NCBI RefSeq assembly: GCF_015711645.1
Contig: NZ_JABTEX010000010.1
Location: 1 to 64,000, forward strand
DNA: 64,000 nucleotides
Origin: Planomonospora sp. ID82291
GTDB taxonomy: Bacteria > Actinomycetota > Actinomycetes > Streptosporangiales > Streptosporangiaceae
Direction: 5' to 3'
The translations under genes and the position numbers were made by a program. Positions 45,922-53,433 of this stretch are shown piece after piece; the stretch's first letter is position 1; every line of letters starts with the position of its first letter. The notes beneath the pieces are model-generated. The model had not been told where the DNA came from, did not search any database, and worked only from the letters and a program-made list of their open reading frames with translations.

Positions 45922-46476
45922 ATGTATCCCGTCACGATCACCTCCCCCCGGCTCGCCCTGCGCGAGTTCACCGCTGACGACGTGGACGCGCTCACCGCCA
46001 TCTACGGCGACCCGAAGGTCGCCGAGCACATGAGCTTCGAGCCGCGCAGCCGCGAGCAGGTGCAGACCACCATCACCACCGTGACGGAAGCCGCCAAGGC
46101 CGTACCGCGGACCGAGTACTCCCTCGCCGCGGTACGGCCCGGCGGGGACCTCATCGCGTTCGCCCGCCTGGCCATCGACACCCAGCACCCGGGCCAAAGC
46201 AGCGGCCAGATCGGGTTCGCGCTCCGCGCCGACCAATGGGGCCAGGGCCTCGGTACCGACGTCGTGCGGCTGCTGCTGCGCCTCGCGTTCGACGAGCTCG
46301 ACCTGTACCGCGTCTGGGGCGCGCGGAGCCCTCTCAACGAGGCCTCGGCCCGGGTGATGAGCAAGGTCGGCATGGTCGAGGAGGGCCGTATCCGCGGGCA
46401 CCTCCTGGTCCGCGGCCAGTGGCGGGACTCGATCGTGCACTCGATCCTGGCGCCGGAATGGCGCGACGAGCGGTGA
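45922..46476 (+). CDS. GNAT-family N-acetyltransferase
   Basis: ATG 10 bases after the regulator stop. 184 residues of RimJ/RimL type: VTITSPRLALREFTADDVDA at the N-terminus, the acetyl-CoA loop GQIGFALRADQWGQGLGTDV (Q/RxxGxG/A) near residue 100, and LDLYRVWGARSPLNEASARV with the usual VMSKVGMVEEGRIR tail. It transfers acetyl to an amine, possibly of a peptide or protein N-terminus. Co-transcribed with the XRE-TPR gene; could modify the peptide or give self-protection, which is inference. Confidence 0.88.
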   Translation: MYPVTITSPRLALREFTADDVDALTAIYGDPKVAEHMSFEPRSREQVQTTITTVTEAAKAVPRTEYSLAAVRPGGDLIAFARLAIDTQHPGQSSGQIGFALRADQWGQGLGTDVVRLLLRLAFDELDLYRVWGARSPLNEASARVMSKVGMVEEGRIRGHLLVRGQWRDSIVHSILAPEWRDER

Positions 46477-46581
46477 TTGGTCGTCATCGGTGATGTCGTT
46501 GAACCCTCTGAAGATCAACTTCTGGAAACGATGTGCGACACGCCCGGCGCTAGTAGTGGCATATGCATAACTGAGTGCGCA

Positions 46582-46995
46582 ATGATGCTCCGCATGGCTG
46601 CTATCCCGGGACGTACCCGCCGCGCGAACAGCGACGAGGGCGACAAGATCCTTCAGGGGTTCGTCCCCCCGGAGATCCACGCCCGCGCGCACCGCGGTGC
46701 CGCTGCCCGCGGAGTGAGCGTCGCCAGATATCTGGAAATCCTGGTCGAGGCCGACACGGTGGCTGACGACACGGCAGACACGATGCTGATCTGCCGGCCC
46801 CGCACCGCCCTCGGCTCCGGTAAGGGCAAGCTCCTGCAAGGCCGGGTCCGTCTGGACGTCTACGCGCGCGCCCGCCGTGGCGCTGCCGTGCGCGGCGTAC
46901 GGATCGCCCAGTACCTGGTGATCCTCGTTGAAGCTGACCCGCAGGCCAACCCTGTGGAGCAGAAGCCGATGGATCAGCTCAGCCTGTCCGCGTAG
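46582..46995 (+). CDS. Protein with two tandem RHH-like repeats
   Basis: Start uncertain: ATG at 46582, 46585 or 46594, none with a good ribosome site. The protein is a clear internal duplication: DKILQGFVPPEIHARAHRGA, AARGVSVARYLEILVEADT and, 50 residues later, GKLLQGRVRLDVYARARRGA, AVRGVRIAQYLVILVEADP. Each unit has the length and pattern of a ribbon-helix-helix DNA-binding half, so one chain could act as a covalent RHH dimer. Probably a repressor or partition-like protein; it stands alone upstream of the primase gene. Confidence 0.7.
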   Translation: MMLRMAAIPGRTRRANSDEGDKILQGFVPPEIHARAHRGAAARGVSVARYLEILVEADTVADDTADTMLICRPRTALGSGKGKLLQGRVRLDVYARARRGAAVRGVRIAQYLVILVEADPQANPVEQKPMDQLSLSA

Positions 46996-47055
46996 ACCTC
47001 GGGCGAGCCACACGGCTCCCGGAAGGAGAACCTGCACGACAAACGCGTAAATGCA

Positions 47056-47106
47056 AGAAGGCCCCCGCGCTATCGCCGACCAAAGCTCATGCGCGAGGAC
47101 CTTCCC
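47056..47106. terminator. Imperfect hairpin after the RHH gene
   Basis: GAAGGCCCCCGCGC pairs with GCGCGAGGACCTTC with two mismatches around a 20-base loop. A terminator is likely but weaker than the others. Confidence 0.4.
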
Positions 47107-47210
47107 CAGTAGACATCCGGCCCGGCTCGTGTCGGCTGGAGCGCTTTCGCGTGCCTGGCCGGTGTCCTGACGTCTGGAGCCACGATAAACGATGGGCCCC
47201 AGGCTCTGCC

Positions 47211-47316
47211 AGTCATGCCCGGGTTCGGCGTGTCGGAACCGGGCATGCCCGGCATTGCCGCGCTGGACAACCACATATCGCCACTTGATCCCCCCATGGG
47301 TCAAGCTGGGCATGCC
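47211..47316 (+). repeat. GGCATGCC-type repeats at the start of the primase gene
   Basis: CATGCCCGG, GGGCATGCCCGG and TGGGCATGCCG occur within about 100 bp, the first two also as an inverted repeat. They could be iterons or an operator. They overlap the 5' end of the longest primase frame, so the true start may be after them. Confidence 0.45.
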
Positions 47317-49281
47317 GTACTGACCGCTGCCCGGACGTGGGAGCTGTGCGCCCCGCGGCTGAGCGAGCACGACCGGATCCGGATCGCCCGGAGCGGCAAG
47401 TCCCGGGGCTTCACCGGCCGCCGGGAACTCCCGCTGACCAGGCGGCAGCCTCCGTACGTCGCTGCCCTGTACGTCTACCGGTACGGCGCGACGAAGGTCC
47501 TGTTCGGCGACATGGACCCCAAGCGCGCGGCCGCCGCCGGAGCAGCCGACCCGCTCGCTGTGGTCGAGGCCGAGACCGCGGACCTGGCCGCGCTGATCGC
47601 GGCCTGCGGCGGTGACGGCTTCACCGACGTCTCGCCGGCGACCGGCGGCCGGCACGTCTACATCCCGTGGGCCACGGCCATCTCCTTCGGGCCGATGCGG
47701 CGCGTCGCCGAGGCGCTCGCCCGCCGCTACGTCTCGTTCGACCCCGCGCCGCACCAGAACGCCGTAGAGGGGCTGATCGTCCCACCGGGCTCCTGGGTCC
47801 GTGGTGGCGGCTTCCGGCAGCTCACCGATCCCCCGACGCACGTCGAATGGGTGCTCGATCACCCGAACGGGCCGGAGGTCTGGTCGGCGCTGCTGGATGC
47901 GCTGCGGCCGGAGCTGGAGGAGCTGGAGCGGATCGGACCCCGTCGTCAGGAGACGACCACCTCGGCCGCGGCCGCCGAGGCCCCCGACGCGACACCCGAG
48001 GAAGTACGGGCGGCGGTGGCGGCCGCCTCCTGGGCGGTGGCCGACGACGAGGACGGCGTTCCCGTGTGGAGGCGACCCGGAGGTCCCGTTCCCCGCCTGT
48101 CTCCGCTCATGGAGTCCATCGCGTGCACCGGCCGGTACGAGCGCGGGGTCGGCTCGGGCCGGTACGGCTCCGACTCCGAGGCCAGGCAGGCGGTCATCGC
48201 GGGCGCCGTCTCGTGTGGATGGCGGCTGGCCGAGGTCGCTGCCCGGCTCCGCGCCGGGGACTGGCCCGGCCTCGGCAGGTTCTACGCCCGGTACAAGGAC
48301 GCCGCCGCCCGGGTCAAGGCGCTCCGGGCGGACTGGGACAAAGCGGTCGCCTGGATTGCCGGGCGGGAGACCGGGCGTGACATCCACACACGGGAGAGAA
48401 CACACGGGGGGGTAGGGGAGATAGCCCTTGAAGGGGTGCCGCTGACGCTGAAACCTCCGAGGTCCTCCTCTCCCCTGGATGAGGCTTCGGCGCTGCAGCA
48501 GACACGGAGGTGGTACTCGGCGTTCAGGGCAGCGGAGACGCACCGGTGGAGCGGGCCGGGCGGGATCACGAAGCGGCGGATCCTGCGCGCGATGCTGAAA
48601 GCTGCGCAGCTGCGGCGGAGCATGGTGATCGGCTTCGGCGTGCGGGAGATCGGGCTGCTGGCGGGCCTGGACCACTCGACCGTCGCGAACCACCTGCGGG
48701 AGCTGCGAGCCGAGCCTGACCCGTTCATCGACCATGTCGCCGAGTACCACCAGGAGCAGCCGGACATCTACCAGCTCATCATCCCGGCCGGGTACGCCGA
48801 GGCGGCCGCGTGGCGGCGCTGGCAGCCCGGCAGACTCGGCGGGATCCACCCGGTGTTCCGGGAGCTGGGCGGGCCGGCCGCGATGCTGTACGAGGTCCTC
48901 GGCGCCGAGCCGGTGCGCTCGTGCGACCTGCCCGGCCTGGCAGGGGTCTCCGAGACGGCGGCCAAGGTCGGGGTGCGGGCGCTTGCTGAGCACGGCATGG
49001 CCGAGCGCGTCGCCGGCGGGTGGGTACGCGGGCCCGCGGACCCGGGGGAGGTGGCCGAACGGCTCGGGGTGTACGAGCGGGTCGACCAGGTGGTGAAGCG
49101 CTACCGGAAGGAGCGGGAGGAGTTCCGGACGTGGTTGAAGATCGTGAATGCCGGGTTCGGGCCGGAGGCGGACGACGGGGAGGACCGGTCGTTCCCGGAT
49201 GAGGTGAGGGCGGTGTTCGGGCCGCCGGAGTGGGTGGTGGTCGAGCCGCACGGGCCGCCAGCGGGGGCGGCGCGACGTTAG
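47215..49281 (+). CDS. Primase-polymerase-type replication protein with winged-helix C-terminus
   Basis: 688 residues from the ATG at 47215; no ribosome site is clear, and ATG 47296 is an alternative that avoids the upstream repeats. Prim-Pol motifs: KVLFGDMDPKRA (acidic pair), DVSPATGGRHVYIPWA (catalytic His region) and DPAPHQNAVEGLIVPPGSWV. The middle part has helicase-loader-like helices (GRFYARYKDAAARVKALRAD); the C-terminal ~200 residues contain winged helices (VREIGLLAGLDHSTVANHLR, LAGVSETAAKVGVRALAEHG). Such proteins prime and initiate replication of actinomycete plasmids and phages. Its stop codon lies inside P2 copy 5. Confidence 0.82.
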   Translation: MPGFGVSEPGMPGIAALDNHISPLDPPMGQAGHAVLTAARTWELCAPRLSEHDRIRIARSGKSRGFTGRRELPLTRRQPPYVAALYVYRYGATKVLFGDMDPKRAAAAGAADPLAVVEAETADLAALIAACGGDGFTDVSPATGGRHVYIPWATAISFGPMRRVAEALARRYVSFDPAPHQNAVEGLIVPPGSWVRGGGFRQLTDPPTHVEWVLDHPNGPEVWSALLDALRPELEELERIGPRRQETTTSAAAAEAPDATPEEVRAAVAAASWAVADDEDGVPVWRRPGGPVPRLSPLMESIACTGRYERGVGSGRYGSDSEARQAVIAGAVSCGWRLAEVAARLRAGDWPGLGRFYARYKDAAARVKALRADWDKAVAWIAGRETGRDIHTRERTHGGVGEIALEGVPLTLKPPRSSSPLDEASALQQTRRWYSAFRAAETHRWSGPGGITKRRILRAMLKAAQLRRSMVIGFGVREIGLLAGLDHSTVANHLRELRAEPDPFIDHVAEYHQEQPDIYQLIIPAGYAEAAAWRRWQPGRLGGIHPVFRELGGPAAMLYEVLGAEPVRSCDLPGLAGVSETAAKVGVRALAEHGMAERVAGGWVRGPADPGEVAERLGVYERVDQVVKRYRKEREEFRTWLKIVNAGFGPEADDGEDRSFPDEVRAVFGPPEWVVVEPHGPPAGAARR

Positions 49282-49300
49282 CGCTCTTTTGTGCTTATCT
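49274..49300 (+). promoter_or_regulatory. P2-family promoter (copy 5)
   Basis: GACGTTAG (49274-49281, its TAG is the primase stop codon), 13-bp gap, TTATCT (49295-49300). It is 45 bp upstream of P1 copy g, so the next genes may have dual control. Confidence 0.75.
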
Positions 49301-49344
49301 CCCTGGGCCGTACGAACGATCGGCCGCGTGGTCCCCTACACGAC

Positions 49345-49402
49345 TAGAAGCGACAGTAAATTTGCTGTACAATTCTAAGCGTGTCTGGGGGTGCGGTCCT
49401 CC
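49345..49402 (+). promoter_or_regulatory. P1-family promoter (copy g) with leader hairpin
   Basis: TAGAAG (49345-49350), 17-bp spacer with AGTAAA, TACAAT (49368-49373). Leader GGGGG with CTCCC (one G-U), loop TGCGGTC, weaker than other copies. Confidence 0.72.
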
Positions 49403-49440
49403 CGGCACACCTACTGCCCCCAGGGAGAAAGGTCCCTCAC

Positions 49441-49956
49441 GTGACCATCATCGACGCGCCCGAAACGCACGGCTCCGACACTGTCTACCTCCTGCCCATC
49501 CCGTACGGCGTGCAGGTGCCCCGTCTCGCCGACTGGGCCATCTCCGTGTCCATGGGCAGGGAGGAGGAGCAGCGCTTCGCCGAGCTGGCACTGGCGTGCA
49601 TCGCGATCAGCGAGGACCTCGCCAACGGCCACGACGGCACCGCTGTCGACGCTGAGCGGCGCGAGGCCGACCTGCTCCGCTTCAAGAGGGCCATGGCGGC
49701 GGTGACCGCCGACATCGGCCCCATCACCCTCGCCGTCGACCCCGGCCAGGCCGCGGAGATCGCCGACGCCGCCCATCAGATCGCCGCGACCGCCCAGCCG
49801 GTCGAGCTGGACCCGGCCGTCATCTGGGATCTGCTCGACGCGACCGGGCACGGCGAGCACGCCGGGTGGACGCATGACTCGCGGTGGCCCGAGGTGGTGT
49901 GCGCGTGCGGTGACACCGTGCTCCGCCTGACCGTCCCCGCCCCGGCCAGCCGATAG
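49441..49956 (+). CDS. Hypothetical protein (171 aa)
   Basis: GTG with GAAAGG upstream, behind P2 copy 5 and P1g. Helical acidic protein (EEEQRFAELALACIAISEDL, ERREADLLRFKRAMAAVTAD, AAEIADAAHQIAATAQPVEL) with a C-terminal VVCACGDTVLRL Cys pair. No known family. First gene of a six-gene replication/regulation block. Confidence 0.7.
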   Translation: MTIIDAPETHGSDTVYLLPIPYGVQVPRLADWAISVSMGREEEQRFAELALACIAISEDLANGHDGTAVDAERREADLLRFKRAMAAVTADIGPITLAVDPGQAAEIADAAHQIAATAQPVELDPAVIWDLLDATGHGEHAGWTHDSRWPEVVCACGDTVLRLTVPAPASR

Positions 49957-49968
49957 CGACCGGCGCCC

Positions 49969-50721
49969 GTGGCCCGCGAAGCGTGCTGCCTGGACGGGTG
50001 CGACCGGCCCCACCATGCGCGGGGCCTGTGCCGTACCTGCTATGTGCGCTTCGCGGACCAGGGCAAGCCGTTCCCCCGGCCCGCGAAGACGCCCGCGCCG
50101 ACGTCGAAAGCGAAGCGCCCGCCGCGCCACGGCTCCACCTCCGAGCGGTACGCGCGGTTCCTGGAGCTCGACCGGCCGGGCGTCACCAACATGGAGTTGG
50201 CCGCCGAGCTGGGCTGCTCCGAGCGGACCGTCATCCGCTACCGCAACGCCTTCTGCCCGCCCCAGGAAGAAGCAGCACCCGTGCCTCCTCCCGTCCCCGC
50301 CCCGGCCGCTCCGGCGCCGCTGGACGACCGGCAGCGCCAGCGCCTCGCCGAACGGACCCTCCAGGCCGCGCTCAACCTCGCGGTCATGGTCCGCGACGAG
50401 GACGCCACCGCCTGCCGGGAGTTCGTCACCTCCCTCCCCGCCGACCAGCGCGACGCCCTGCCGTACGTGCTCGCCGCGCTCATCCCCGTCGACCAGCCGG
50501 TGGACGCGCTCCTGGAATGGATCACCTGGGACGAGCGTGGCCGCCCCCTCAATCAGCCGACCACGCCCCGATGCACCGCCACCCGGGCCCCCGCTGCTCC
50601 CGCGACGGCCAAGCAGCACCGTGACCGCGCCGAACCGCTGTGCATCCCGTGCCAGGACGCCGAACGCACCTACCGGCGCGATCTCTACCGGACCAAGAAG
50701 CGGCGCACGCGCGCCGCCTGA
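49969..50721 (+). CDS. HTH protein with N- and C-terminal Cys clusters (250 aa)
   Basis: GTG start 12 bases after the previous gene. CCLDGCDRPHHARGLCRTCY is a zinc site common in phage HNH-associated and DNA-binding proteins; YARFLELDRPGVTNMELAAE, LGCSERTVIRYRNAF is an HTH. A Pro/Ala linker and a helical part follow, and the C-terminus has LCIPCQDAERTYRRDLYRTK, a second Cys pair with basic residues. Probably a transcription factor or replication accessory. Confidence 0.75.
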   Translation: MAREACCLDGCDRPHHARGLCRTCYVRFADQGKPFPRPAKTPAPTSKAKRPPRHGSTSERYARFLELDRPGVTNMELAAELGCSERTVIRYRNAFCPPQEEAAPVPPPVPAPAAPAPLDDRQRQRLAERTLQAALNLAVMVRDEDATACREFVTSLPADQRDALPYVLAALIPVDQPVDALLEWITWDERGRPLNQPTTPRCTATRAPAAPATAKQHRDRAEPLCIPCQDAERTYRRDLYRTKKRRTRAA

Positions 50722-50757
50722 CCAGCCCTCCCCCCAGGCAAGGAGACCCCCGACCGC

Positions 50758-51033
50758 GTGAGGTACTACGCCATCCCCGACGACGAACGCCCCGGCGCGG
50801 GCCTGGTCTGCAACATCTGCCGGACCTCGGTCGAGACCGGCCCCTGCCCGGACCACGTCGAATTCGGCTCGGACGCCGACTGGTACGCCGCGACCGGCAT
50901 GTGCGGCCAGTGCCAGCGCGACGGCGCCGACTGCGACGGGGCATGCGGCTGCTCCTGCGCAGCCCTGCACCCGCCCGGCACGCCGGCCCTCGTCATCCCC
51001 GGCCAGGTGCTGCTCGATCTCATCCCCCTGTGA
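50758..51033 (+). CDS. Cys-rich small protein (91 aa)
   Basis: GTG with AAGGAGA upstream. VRYYAIPDDERPGAGLVCNI, then CRTS, CP, MCGQCQRDGADCDGACGCSC: ten Cys in about 70 residues, suggesting two zinc sites or a metal cluster. Arrangement is not that of WhiB. No family recognised. Confidence 0.7.
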   Translation: MRYYAIPDDERPGAGLVCNICRTSVETGPCPDHVEFGSDADWYAATGMCGQCQRDGADCDGACGCSCAALHPPGTPALVIPGQVLLDLIPL

Positions 51034-51105
51034 CCGGCTCGCGGGCGGCGCCGAGCATCGACCTCCGCCGCCCGCGGGCCCACCAACTCGAGAGGAAGGA
51101 ACCCC

Positions 51106-51546
51106 GTGAAGGAGAACAACGTGGTCACGAGGACAAGGCGCACCACCGTACGGCGACCGGTCGTGCCGGTCGGCCTGAGCCGGGAGAAATACCTGCGGCA
51201 GGCGGCCCGAGACATGATGGAGGACGTCCTCCAGGCCAACGTGCGCCGCCTGGCCGCCGCGATGGGTTGGCGGGTCCACTGCTGGTACAACAGCCGCAAG
51301 TCGCCGCCCGGGTTCCCTGACCTGACCCTCATCCACACCGGTCAGGGCCGGATCATGTTCCGGGAGTTGAAGCGCTCCGGCAGTCGCGGCGTCATCAGCG
51401 AGGCCCAGGCCGCATGCATGGCCGACCTCGCGGCAGTCGGCATGGACGTGAAGGTCTGGCGGCCGGAGGACTGGCTAGACGGCACCATCGAGGCCGAACT
51501 CTCCTCACCTGGCACGGCCCCGGCTTCCGCGCCGATGCGCGAGTAA
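51106..51546 (+). CDS. VRR-NUC domain nuclease
   Basis: GTG with GAGAGGAAGG upstream. Residues ~25-125 carry the PD-(D/E)xK core of VRR-NUC proteins: EDVLQANVRRLAAAMGWRVH, FPDLTLIHTGQGRIMFRELK (PD, then E and K) and SEAQAACMADLAAVGMDVKV, WRPEDW. These nucleases act in phage recombination, repair or Holliday junction processing. It belongs to the replication block after the primase. Confidence 0.88.
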   Translation: MKENNVVTRTRRTTVRRPVVPVGLSREKYLRQAARDMMEDVLQANVRRLAAAMGWRVHCWYNSRKSPPGFPDLTLIHTGQGRIMFRELKRSGSRGVISEAQAACMADLAAVGMDVKVWRPEDWLDGTIEAELSSPGTAPASAPMRE

Positions 51547-51557
51547 TCTCCTCCTGG

Positions 51558-51613
51558 TTCACAGGAAAGTAAACGCCCTATACAATCTGCGGTGTGCGCC
51601 GGCAGGCGCGCAC
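51558..51613 (+). promoter_or_regulatory. P1-family promoter (copy h)
   Basis: TTCACA (51558-51563), 17-bp spacer with AGTAAA in register, TACAAT (51581-51586). Leader stem GTGCGC (51594-51599) with GCGCAC (51608-51613); the loop lacks GCGGT. Confidence 0.75.
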
Positions 51614-51669
51614 CGCCCGATCAATTGTGAGCGGGAGGAAGCAAGCCCCAGGAACCCAAGGACCCCACC

Positions 51670-52530
51670 ATGACGACCACCCTGCCGAGCCGCCTGAAGA
51701 AGATCGCCGACGAAGTCGCCTCCGCGCACAAGACCGTCCTCGACCTCCAGAACCAGCACAAGCGCTGCGCCCACCGCCGCAACCTCGGCGCCCTGGTCCT
51801 CGTGCGGACCCACAAACGCAAGGTCGTGCCGACCCTGCGCGTCGCCGGCCTCGCCCGCAACAACTGGGTGACGGGCATCCTGCCCAAGGCCCCCACCCGG
51901 CTCCCCGATTGGACGGCGGAGAAGGCGGAGGAGGTCCTCGCCGAGACGGTCAAGACGATCGCGGACCTCGCGATTGAGGAGGCGAGGGTCCGCGAGGTCC
52001 GCATCCGCGGCCTGCGCGCCCTGGCCGACGCCGAGCTCGACGGCGAACCGCTGTTCACAAACACAGAGATCGCCGACCTCGTCGGCATGTCCAAGGTCAC
52101 GGTCGGCGAAGACCTCGCCAAGACCGCCGAGGCGGCGGCCGCGGCCGACGACAGCACCCTGGAGCCGGCCGCAGTGCTCGCCGAGAAGCTCGGCGTCCCC
52201 CTCAAGGAACTGATGGACCGCATCCAGTACGCGAGGGAGAACGGCATCGCCGTACCGCGCACCTCCCGGGGCAGCGGCCGCGTCCTCATGGTCGACGTGC
52301 CCGCGTTCGAGGAGTGGTGGACGGCCAACCGGTTCCACTGGCTGCCGGCGCAGGCCCTCGCCGAGCGGTGGGGCGTGGAGTACGGGACGCTGAAGGAGCG
52401 GCTGCGCGCGGCCAAGGCGAAGGGGACGACGCCGGAGTCGGAGAACCGCGGCCGCCGCATCTTCTACAACCCGGAGGCCGCGGACGCGTGGGGCACCCAG
52501 TACGGCTACGCACCCGCTGGCAAGAGCTGA
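51670..52530 (+). CDS. Multi-HTH DNA-binding protein (286 aa)
   Basis: ATG with AGGAACCCAAGG upstream, behind P1h. Residues 1-100: charged helices (LPSRLKKIADEVASAHKTVL). Residues ~130-150: HTH (LFTNTEIADLVGMSKVTVGE). Residues ~165-215 and ~225-280: two further helix-turn-helix or excisionase-like modules (FHWLPAQALAERWGVEYGTL, GRRIFYNPEAADAWGTQ). No catalytic motif. Candidate phage transcription regulator; its place just before the packaging block makes it a candidate for late control. Confidence 0.75.
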   Translation: MTTTLPSRLKKIADEVASAHKTVLDLQNQHKRCAHRRNLGALVLVRTHKRKVVPTLRVAGLARNNWVTGILPKAPTRLPDWTAEKAEEVLAETVKTIADLAIEEARVREVRIRGLRALADAELDGEPLFTNTEIADLVGMSKVTVGEDLAKTAEAAAAADDSTLEPAAVLAEKLGVPLKELMDRIQYARENGIAVPRTSRGSGRVLMVDVPAFEEWWTANRFHWLPAQALAERWGVEYGTLKERLRAAKAKGTTPESENRGRRIFYNPEAADAWGTQYGYAPAGKS

Positions 52531-52579
52531 ACCAGGGGAGCCCGCCCCCTGGCAGCGTCGGGAATCCGGGCCCCGGTTC

Positions 52580-52606
52580 GACGTTAGTCGGCCGGGGCCC
52601 TGCCGT
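52580..52606 (+). promoter_or_regulatory. P2-family promoter (copy 6), left flank of an inverted gene
   Basis: GACGTTAG (52580-52587), 13-bp gap, TGCCGT (52601-52606). It reads antisense into the 52584-53258 gene, whose stop codon lies within it. It matches copy 7 over 22 bp with one difference, so the pair looks like a duplicated site around an insertion. Confidence 0.65.
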
Positions 52607-53258
52607 ATTCCCCGTCCCGATACACCCAATCGAGGTCCTTCTTAGCAGTGACGGGCACTGCAGGGACGTTTATGCAAACCTCCCAATGCCCCGGTCCGCC
52701 GGAGGTGTCGTCTGTCGGGCGGCCGCATGGACATGTCCATGCTTCTGCATCGTCGTCGGCTCGGGGCGGCCAGAACTGGAGACGGATCATGGTGGTCCGA
52801 GGGCAGTCCGCCCCGTTGATCGGTGGCCACCGCTCCACGACGAAGCTGTTCGAGCGGTGGTGGGCGCGTACCAGCCCTACGTCTGCAGATTTCGTTTGGC
52901 CTTCGTGGTCATGCATGATTGCTCGCACTCGATAGCTACGAGGCGAGTAGAAGGAACCGAAAAGCAGCCCGTCCTCTTTGAAGAACACGCCGATCTCCAG
53001 CTTGAAGTCGAGCGGCGCCAGATGGTGAGGGCTGAGGGACTCGTGGCGGCGCTCGCGCTCCTCATCACGCCGTTCCTGTTCGACCTGCGCGACGGCTGCT
53101 GCATGCTTGGCGGACTCCGAGGCGGATGCGGCGGCTCTCTCGGTGGACTTGGCAGACGCTTTGGCGGCCCTGGCAGACACTCCGGAGAAGTAGAGAGCGA
53201 GGAAAGCGGCGAGAGCTGCGGCTACGGCGGCGGCGGCGCTGACGTCCACATTCAGCAA
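52584..53258 (-). CDS. Membrane-anchored hypothetical protein (moron-like, 224 aa)
   Basis: TTG start at 53258, no closer ATG in frame. Residues ~5-27 are a transmembrane anchor (VSAAAAVAAALAAFLALYFS); ~28-70 a charged Ala-rich coiled coil (RAAKASAKSTERAAASASES); ~75-224 a soluble beta-rich domain (LDFKLEIGVFFKEDGLLFGS, TCPCGRPTDD). It is the only minus-strand gene in the packaging region, has lower GC and more varied codons, and is bounded by two nearly identical P2 sites. These are signs of acquisition as a single-gene cassette. Possible superinfection-exclusion protein, by analogy only. Confidence 0.68.
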   Translation of the reverse strand: MLNVDVSAAAAVAAALAAFLALYFSGVSARAAKASAKSTERAAASASESAKHAAAVAQVEQERRDEERERRHESLSPHHLAPLDFKLEIGVFFKEDGLLFGSFYSPRSYRVRAIMHDHEGQTKSADVGLVRAHHRSNSFVVERWPPINGADCPRTTMIRLQFWPPRADDDAEAWTCPCGRPTDDTSGGPGHWEVCINVPAVPVTAKKDLDWVYRDGEYGRAPAD

Positions 53259-53309
53259 GTTACCCGAGCGCTTCGTCCTCGCCTAGCGGGTACAGCATGA
53301 TCCTCATTC

Positions 53310-53336
53310 GACGTTAGTCAGCCGGGGCTTCATCCT
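53310..53336 (+). promoter_or_regulatory. P2-family promoter (copy 7) for the terminase
   Basis: GACGTTAG (53310-53317), 13-bp gap, CATCCT (53331-53336); about 90 bases upstream of the terminase start. A 32-codon ORF (GTG 53345, TGA 53441-53443) overlaps the terminase start and might be a leader. Confidence 0.75.
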
Positions 53337-53433
53337 GTCCGGCCGTGATCAGCATGCCCGTCGCGTACGCCCGCCCCATGCCTGTTTCGGCCATGGGTGC
53401 GGTGGTGTCCGCCGAGGTCCCCGGGCGGCCGTC

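Noticed and set aside
44983-49251. A 1422-codon minus-strand frame
   Set aside because: Antisense shadow of the XRE-TPR, GNAT, RHH and primase genes, all of which have recognisable motifs on the plus strand.
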